This document shows, piece after piece, positions 58,498 through 64,000 of a stretch of 64,000 bases of DNA. The DNA is from Coriolopsis trogii (lineage: Eukaryota > Basidiomycota > Agaricomycetes > Polyporales > Polyporaceae). Numbering within the stretch: the first letter of the stretch is position 1; each line of letters begins with the position of its first letter. The translations under genes were made by a program, and so were the position numbers. The notes under the pieces were generated by a model. That model was not told the DNA's origin, did not search any database, and was given only the letters and a program-made list of their open reading frames with translations. Location of the stretch: positions 1,302,001 to 1,366,000 of the forward strand of contig JAHYIO010000028.1 in assembly GCA_020543525.1 (NCBI GenBank), given 5' to 3'.

Positions 58498-58728
58498 AGT
58501 GCAGCGCAGCTGGTTGATGTATATGGTAGTGTGTACCGCGCGGGCAGTTAATGTATATAATAAGGTGTACCGTGCGGCTGGCTGATATATATGATGAGGT
58601 GTACCGCGCGGCTGGCTGATGTATATGATGAGGTGTACCGCGCGGCTGGCTGATATATATAATACAGTGTACTGCGCGCTTGGTTGAAGTACATGATCCA
58701 GTGTTCCGCGCGGCCAGTTGGCATACAG
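58498..58728. repeat. 34-bp tandem repeats in left palindrome arm
   Basis: About six degenerate units. The clearest start at 58,564, 58,598 and 58,632, each GGTGTACCGCGCGGCTGGCT followed by GATATATATGATGA. The unit combines a CCGCGCGG palindrome with a TATATA core. The same array occurs in mirror image at 60,982-61,212. Confidence 0.85.
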
Positions 58729-59978
58729 GAAATGGGAGCTCTGTTTGGCTGATTATGGAAGGGAAACTAGATATTCTGCTGTTCCCCATACACAAACACA
58801 CTTGCATAAGCCAGAGCTCTCAGATTATACACATTTTGTGGCAATCTATGAAGGTTCACACACCTCCTCCTCCTCCCTCCCTTCCCATCAAATACATTAT
58901 GGTGTCCGAATTTGGCAAGATATCCCAAAACTACTTGGCACATCTTTAGATATTATACACACCCATTACTGTACAAAATTGCAGAGCTCTAACATCTCTG
59001 CCCACAATGCTGTGTTGCATGCAATATTGTAAGAGACCAAATATTCTCAAGAGGATAGCATTACAACTAGTGCATATATTCACATGGTTCTTTTTGCACT
59101 ATTTCTATATACTATGCGGCTATGTGACTCCTGATTTTTGGAGGCTTATGTGCACCCGATCTCTTACCCATCCCTTATCTGTGTTCGCAATAGATTGTAC
59201 TATAGTATTAGATCGGGGCGGCCGATAGGTCCATATGTCTCAGATAGAGCACTCCTAGCATGGTACTACAAGATGCAAAAAACCACCAGGGAATAGGGGA
59301 AGTAGTTGTGAAGGTGCATCAAATTGGTAGTTTAGCAAGGGTAGGTTTGCCATTGTGCACATCAAAGAGCATTCGAAGCACCTTTTCTCATATCTCCATA
59401 ACCACATCATCTATTCCCTGGTGGTTTTTTGCATCTTGTAGTACCATGCTAGGAGTGCTCTATCTGAGACATATGGACCTATCGGCCGCCCCGATCTAAT
59501 ACTATAGTACAATCTATTGCGAACACAGATAAGGGATGGGTAAGAGATCGGGTGCACATAAGCCTCCAAAAATCAGGAGTCACATAGCCGCATAGTATAT
59601 AGAAATAGTGCAAAAAGAACCATGTGAATATATGCACTAGTTGTAATGCTATCCTCTTGAGAATATTTGGTCTCTTACAATATTGCATGCAACACAGCAT
59701 TGTGGGCAGAGATGTTAGAGCTCTGCAATTTTGTACAGTAATGGGTGTGTATAATATCTAAAGATGTGCCAAGTAGTTTTGGGATATCTTGCCAAATTCG
59801 GACACCATAATGTATTTGATGGGAAGGGAGGGAGGAGGAGGAGGTGTGTGAACCTTCATAGATTGCCACAAAATGTGTATAATCTGAGAGCTCTGGCTTA
59901 TGCAAGTGTGTTTGTGTATGGGGAACAGCAGAATATCTAGTTTCCCTTCCATAATCAGCCAAACAGAGCTCCCATTTC

Positions 59979-60981
59979 TTGCCAAATGCGAAGTAGCCAT
60001 ATCTTGCTCAATACTACAGGTATCACAATGCAAAAACATGCACTGGAAAGCCCTAGTAATATACTATATAATGGTATTGTGCTCATGGAGCTCTATGCCC
60101 CATCTTGCATGTAGTAAAGCAAGCAGGTACCTGCTTAGAGTGGTTTGGCATACTATTTGCACATATCTACCACCGATTTTTGCACTACATGCTGGCAAGG
60201 TATATCATACGAAAGGGCATCCAATTACACACCTGATACACTCACAACCATGGCAATCGGCCAAGAACTAAGAAAGTTATGAAGTACCCAAGAATGCACC
60301 CAAATTGGGGGCCTACCGCATTTGGGTGTTGAAAAGGCGCTCATAAGTAATGACATTACTACATATACAGGCATATACCATATACAGTGACTACAAAGCG
60401 CTCATCTAGACTGTCAGATAAGCGCCAGATTGCCAGATTAGATTGTCCAGCCAAGGCTGAGCCACCCGCTCAGTCCGGCAGCCGCATCTTGACCAGAACA
60501 TCTCGGTCCACCACCAAAACTTGTACACCGGTTCGGATCATACTTGGACATATATATACCAACTTACAGACCATCCGGTCAGGAATTGCAGTAGTTATGG
60601 GCGGACCGGCCATGTCTCGCTACCGCTGAGCCACCCGCTCGGTCTGGCAGCTGCATCTTGACCAGAACATCTCGGTCCACCACCAAAATTTGTACACCGG
60701 TTCGGATCATATTTTACCGTATATGTGCAAAGTAACAAACCGTCCGGTCAGAAATCGCACTACATATGAGCCGACCGGCCATGTCTCGCTACCGCTGAGC
60801 CACCCGCTCAGTCCGGCAGCCGCATCTTGACCAGAACATCTCGGTCCACCGCCAAAATTTGTACACCGGTCCGGATCATACTCGGACGTATGTGTGCCAA
60901 CTTACAGACCGTCAGGTCAGGAATTGCATCAGTTATGGGCGGACCGGCCGTGTTCCACTACCACTGAGCCATCTACACAGT
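59979..60981 (+). other. 1,003-bp arm-specific segment of the palindrome
   Basis: Present only in the right arm, between CTTGCCAAATGCGAAG and the AGTCTGTATGCC side. The first half (to about 60,450) is unique, with no gene recognised; the second half is the 169-bp tandem array. Either it was inserted here, or the left arm lost it by deletion. Confidence 0.75.
60456..60962 (+). repeat. 169-bp tandem repeat, three units
   Basis: Units start at 60,456, 60,625 and 60,794, with a trailing partial at 60,963, all beginning (G)CTGAGCCACC. The period is exactly 169 bp each time. Units share GCATCTTGACCAGAACATCT, TTGTACACCGG and GGACCGGCC or its variants, and differ by scattered substitutions. This is a monomer length typical of nucleosome-sized satellites. 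Confidence 0.92.
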
Positions 60982-61922
60982 CTGTATGCCAACTGGCCGT
61001 GCGGAACACTGGATCATGTACTTCAACCAAGCGCGCAGTACACTGTATTATATATATCAGCCAGCCGCGCGGTACACCTCATCATATACATCAGCCAGCC
61101 GCGCGGTACACCTCATCATATATATCAGCCAGCCGCGCGGTACACCTTATTATATACATTAACTGCCCGCGCGGTACACACTACCATATACATCAACCAG
61201 CTGCGCTGCACTGCTTATACTGGCTGGCAAACACCGCGCGGAACATCAGACAGCACTGGTCCAACACCGCTCGGTTCACTATTCCGCACACCACTACATT
61301 TCATTCTGGCTTGCAGATGCACTTCTACAGCTGCAGAATGCCATGCCAAATCCAATAAGCTCGTAGAAATATCAGCTATCCATCCGAGCCGCCAAATAAG
61401 CCGGCTGGCCAAGGGTAAGCTAACCCCTTTCCCCCACCTCCTGCTGGCTGGAACTACTTACCCAGGCCACAAAAGCCATTCAAACCATGTTTCCCAGAAC
61501 ATAATCAGCTCCCACAACTCGCCCAAGGTGTCCGCAGGCATCCCTATGTCACCCGGACCACCAGCCGCCACCCGGACCTCCTACCCGGACCGCTCTGGCG
61601 CACCTTTCCTGCCCTTGTGTCTCTTCAAAATGCGCAATAAATGGTTGATTACTATTTACAATACCTACATACACTGTGCGGATATCTACAGATAGTCCGA
61701 GTCATCAGAACAGGTCTATATCAATGATAACCTGGTACCCCTACCCCGGACCACCACCCGATCACTCACCCATACCCGGTCCGCGCGGCTCACCACTATG
61801 CCTCCCAGCCGACCACCCGCGCGGAACACCCCACAGGTTCCCACGACCCGACCGCGCGGCGCCGCGTGCCACGCCCACACAGTGCATTAGCACCGCCGAG
61901 GGACACAGCATATAGTATATTC

Positions 61923-63059
61923 TTACTGAATGGGCTGTGTAGTCTCTTTTTGTATGATTTACAGATACTGGACTATGCAAGATAGTGGCTCACTCACTGA
62001 CTGAAGATCTCTCTTTGTGTGACTTACAAGTTGCTCCAATCCTTCCAGGTTTAGAGTTTATCAATATCCTTCAATTTTCAATAAAGTGGCAAGATCAATC
62101 TTGCTTAGAATGAACTTAGATTCTCAGAGACAAAATTCTAAACAAGTATAAGCAGCTGCTCAATAACTTTTATAAGTATAGTCTACTGGTATCATGAACC
62201 CCTCATTTCCATTGTTCTTTTATCTGCACTTCCACTATTGTTCTAGTGCTCTCGTGTGCACCTGTGACCTATTGTCCCTAGCACTTATTGTTCTTTGTAT
62301 ATAAGTAATAGATGCTTGCCACCTGGAGACTTCAGTTTCAACCTCTTGTCTCCAGGTGAGCCTCACTGTATTTTCATTCACTTACATTTTCTCAATGCAT
62401 CTTGTCTCCAGCCCTGTGTCTTCAAGCCTTGCTCCACTCTCACTGCACAAGACTTGTACTCTCACCCTTGCTTGACGTCTCAGTCTCCTTCCACATTTCT
62501 CTTGACCACAGGTTGCAACAACTAGTGTTCTAGCCAATTTCTCCAACCCACAGCTCAATGCATTGATTGCTCCAGGCTGATCAACCAATATCAGATATTT
62601 ACTCTGCTAGTACGGTAATCACAGCCAAAAAGTCAATCCTAGCTCACTTTGAGCATAAAGGGGCACCATTGGCCCTTCCTTTTCATGCTGTTTAAGTGTT
62701 TGTCTGGTGCAAATCTTGCAGAGGTGTTTGCTAGTATTTTATTAGAGTATAATATCATCAAAAAGGTTAGTCTATTGTCACACAACATTTTATATATATT
62801 CTTTCTCTGCTAAATACTTAGACACATGGCATAACCTGTGACAATGTTTCCAATAACAAGAAGATGTCAGAAAAGCTCATGGTTAATCCCCAACTTGTTG
62901 TGACCTGTGGTCAAGCAGGACAGGGAGGAAATTTGATATCCTGAGTAAGGGTGAGAGTTGAGTCTTGTGCAGTGAGAGTGAAGCAAGAATTAACATGCAG
63001 AGCTGGAGATAGGTTACATTGAGAGAATCCATATGAAAATTGTGTGGGAGCCATCTATC
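61923..63059. repeat. Decayed LTR-like sequence with an inverted partner
   Basis: About 62,370-62,530 is mirrored at lower identity by about 62,885-63,045 (TTGTGCAGTGAGAGTG and its complement are the clearest blocks, along with the CTGTGGTCAAG pair). The forward copy has promoter-like features around 62,295-62,350 (TATATAAG then a duplicated CACCTGGAGAC / GTCTCCAGGTG). This looks like two opposed fragments of an old LTR from another family. No intact gene. Confidence 0.55.
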
Positions 63060-64000
63060 CAACATTCTCTGACTTCCATTTAGTACCTATAGTGCTTGAC
63101 AGTTCTTCTGCTCTATTATACTTGACCCCCCTCACAATGGCCTCTCTAGGACACCCTGACAATTCCTTGAATACGTGAGGTAGTCCTGCATCCTATAATG
63201 CCTAACAAAATGCACCCTTATCATCCCAGCAGCCTGCTGCACCTATGTTGACAGCCCTGCCTAGTCTTAACCAGGCTCAATTTTAGCAATATCTTATGCA
63301 GGCAATTCTCAATCTAAGGCTGGATAATGGATCACCTGTAGATTATCCCAAACCAGACATATCTTGATCTGGGCAGTATTATTAAGCAAAGAGACCTAGA
63401 TTTATAGAATCAGACCTGCAACCTACATGTCTACCTGCAGTATGATTTATAGCTGGAAGCATCTATGAGTATCTCAACATTGGGCAGTTATCTCACTCAC
63501 ACCTGATGCAAACCCACCACCAGTACCAACAGGTAATGACACCCACATGACATGCTTCTGGACAAATGAGACATCAGAATGATGAGCTGCATAAAGTCAT
63601 AGAATGCAAATGATGTTGCACTCTGTGTAGAGAGGCAGCCCATAGTCATGGGGTGCATAGAAGGGGTATGGAGACAGAGGTAAGAATGAAGACCTAGTAA
63701 TGAAGAGGCCATAGCAATGAAATTCACTCAATAGATTCAGATATAAAAGGATGTGTTAGAATAGAACCTGGTGCCTAGACTCTGACCTGTAAGTATATAC
63801 ATGATGTTGCCTAGATAAGAGCAAGAGACAAGAGGCCAGAGCAAGACATAATAAGAACAAAACAAAACAGATGCTCCCCAGGTCTGTGACAGATCCAGAA
63901 TCAATACTAGGAGATGGGTGTTATCCAGGCCACAATTATCCAGACCTGCAGAATTCAAATCTATGGGTCAAGCACCAGGTCAGATCCAGGTCTACCTGTG
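63060..64000 (+). pseudogene. Retroelement Gag-like relic and unassigned decayed sequence
   Basis: From ATGGCCTCTCTAGGACACCC (63,138) a frame broken by stops reads MASLGHPDNS, then QQPAAPMLTALPSLNQAQF, then QYLMQAILNLRLDNGSPVDY and PKPDI. The composition is that of a Ty3/Gypsy Gag N-terminus following an LTR. It is dead. After about 63,500 the sequence is CpG-poor and unassigned to the window edge. Confidence 0.4.

Larger units (their letters stand above)
57788..61922. repeat. 4.1-kb near-perfect palindrome with a 1-kb insertion in one arm
   Basis: The outer arms 57,788-58,728 and 60,982-61,922 are reverse complements about a centre at 59,855. The inner arms 58,729-59,296 and 59,411-59,978 are reverse complements about a centre at 59,353.5. 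The offset is explained by 1,003 bp (59,979-60,981) present only in the right arm. The unpaired centre is 114 bp (59,297-59,410). Identity looks above 99%: I saw only isolated changes such as CTCAGCGG against CTCGGCGG. All open frames here occur twice, once per strand, and none resembles a known protein. Arm ends share AATATACTATATGCTGTGTCCC-type sequence; no target-site duplication was found. Confidence 0.92.

Noticed and set aside
60456..60962. CRISPR-like array
   Set aside because: Repeats are full 169-bp units with no unique spacers, and the genome is fungal.
57788..61922. Palindrome dismissed as a simple assembly artefact
   Set aside because: The two offset centres, isolated mismatches between arms and the 1,003-bp block present in one arm argue against a mechanical duplication, though long-read confirmation is still desirable.

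Overview
This window looks like a piece of an Agaricomycete (mushroom or polypore-type basidiomycete) nuclear genome. The genes are intron-dense with short introns of about 50-60 nt and compactly spaced. Several families are typical of basidiomycetes: a FunK1-type kinase, a Plavaka DNA transposon remnant, a DUF6532 remnant, a sphingolipid C9-methyltransferase and an RTA1-like protein. I cannot name the species.

Positions 1-36,400 are a housekeeping block. In order: UTP22 (-, small-subunit processome), WDR59/Mtc5-like GATOR2 subunit (+), DNA2 nuclease-helicase (+), USB1 U6 snRNA phosphodiesterase (-), a 1.1 kb inverted repeat, a FunK1 kinase broken by a 315-bp hAT-type MITE (-), sphingolipid C9-methyltransferase (-), YIF1 (+), an OPT oligopeptide transporter (-), a protein carrying only the N-terminal domain of GTPBP1/2 (-), an E2 ubiquitin-conjugating enzyme with a SUMO-interaction-like tail (+), and an RTA1-family membrane protein (-). 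Three divergent pairs share promoters: UTP22/WDR59, C9-methyltransferase/YIF1 and GTPBP-N/E2.

Positions 36,400-64,000 are a transposon graveyard that is AT-rich and CpG-poor. It holds inverted and direct duplications of unknown coding fragments, a DUF6532 pseudogene, an array of five related stem-loops, and a Plavaka transposase pseudogene. It also holds one young, apparently intact Ty3/Gypsy chromovirus (46,833-54,357; 640-bp LTRs with about 3 differences; TSD AAATG). Beyond it lie an inverted pair of LTR relics in which CpG has been erased, a 4.1-kb near-perfect palindrome with 34-bp and 169-bp tandem repeats, and more decayed retroelement sequence.

The most striking system is the intact retrotransposon. 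Three readable signals sit in it: (i) a textbook -1 frameshift site (A AAA AAT, 5-nt spacer, perfect 10-bp stem) joining gag to pol; (ii) an 11-nt self-complementarity between the predicted transcript 5' end and the site just after the 5' LTR, as in Tf1-type self-priming; and (iii) an extra, spliced, antisense gene between pol and the 3' LTR, with its own TATA-like box, encoding a charged helix and a six-cysteine cluster that reads like a Zn2Cys6 domain with its halves swapped. Outside the element, the E2 enzyme (HMN instead of HPN, three SIM-like motifs) is the most unusual host gene.
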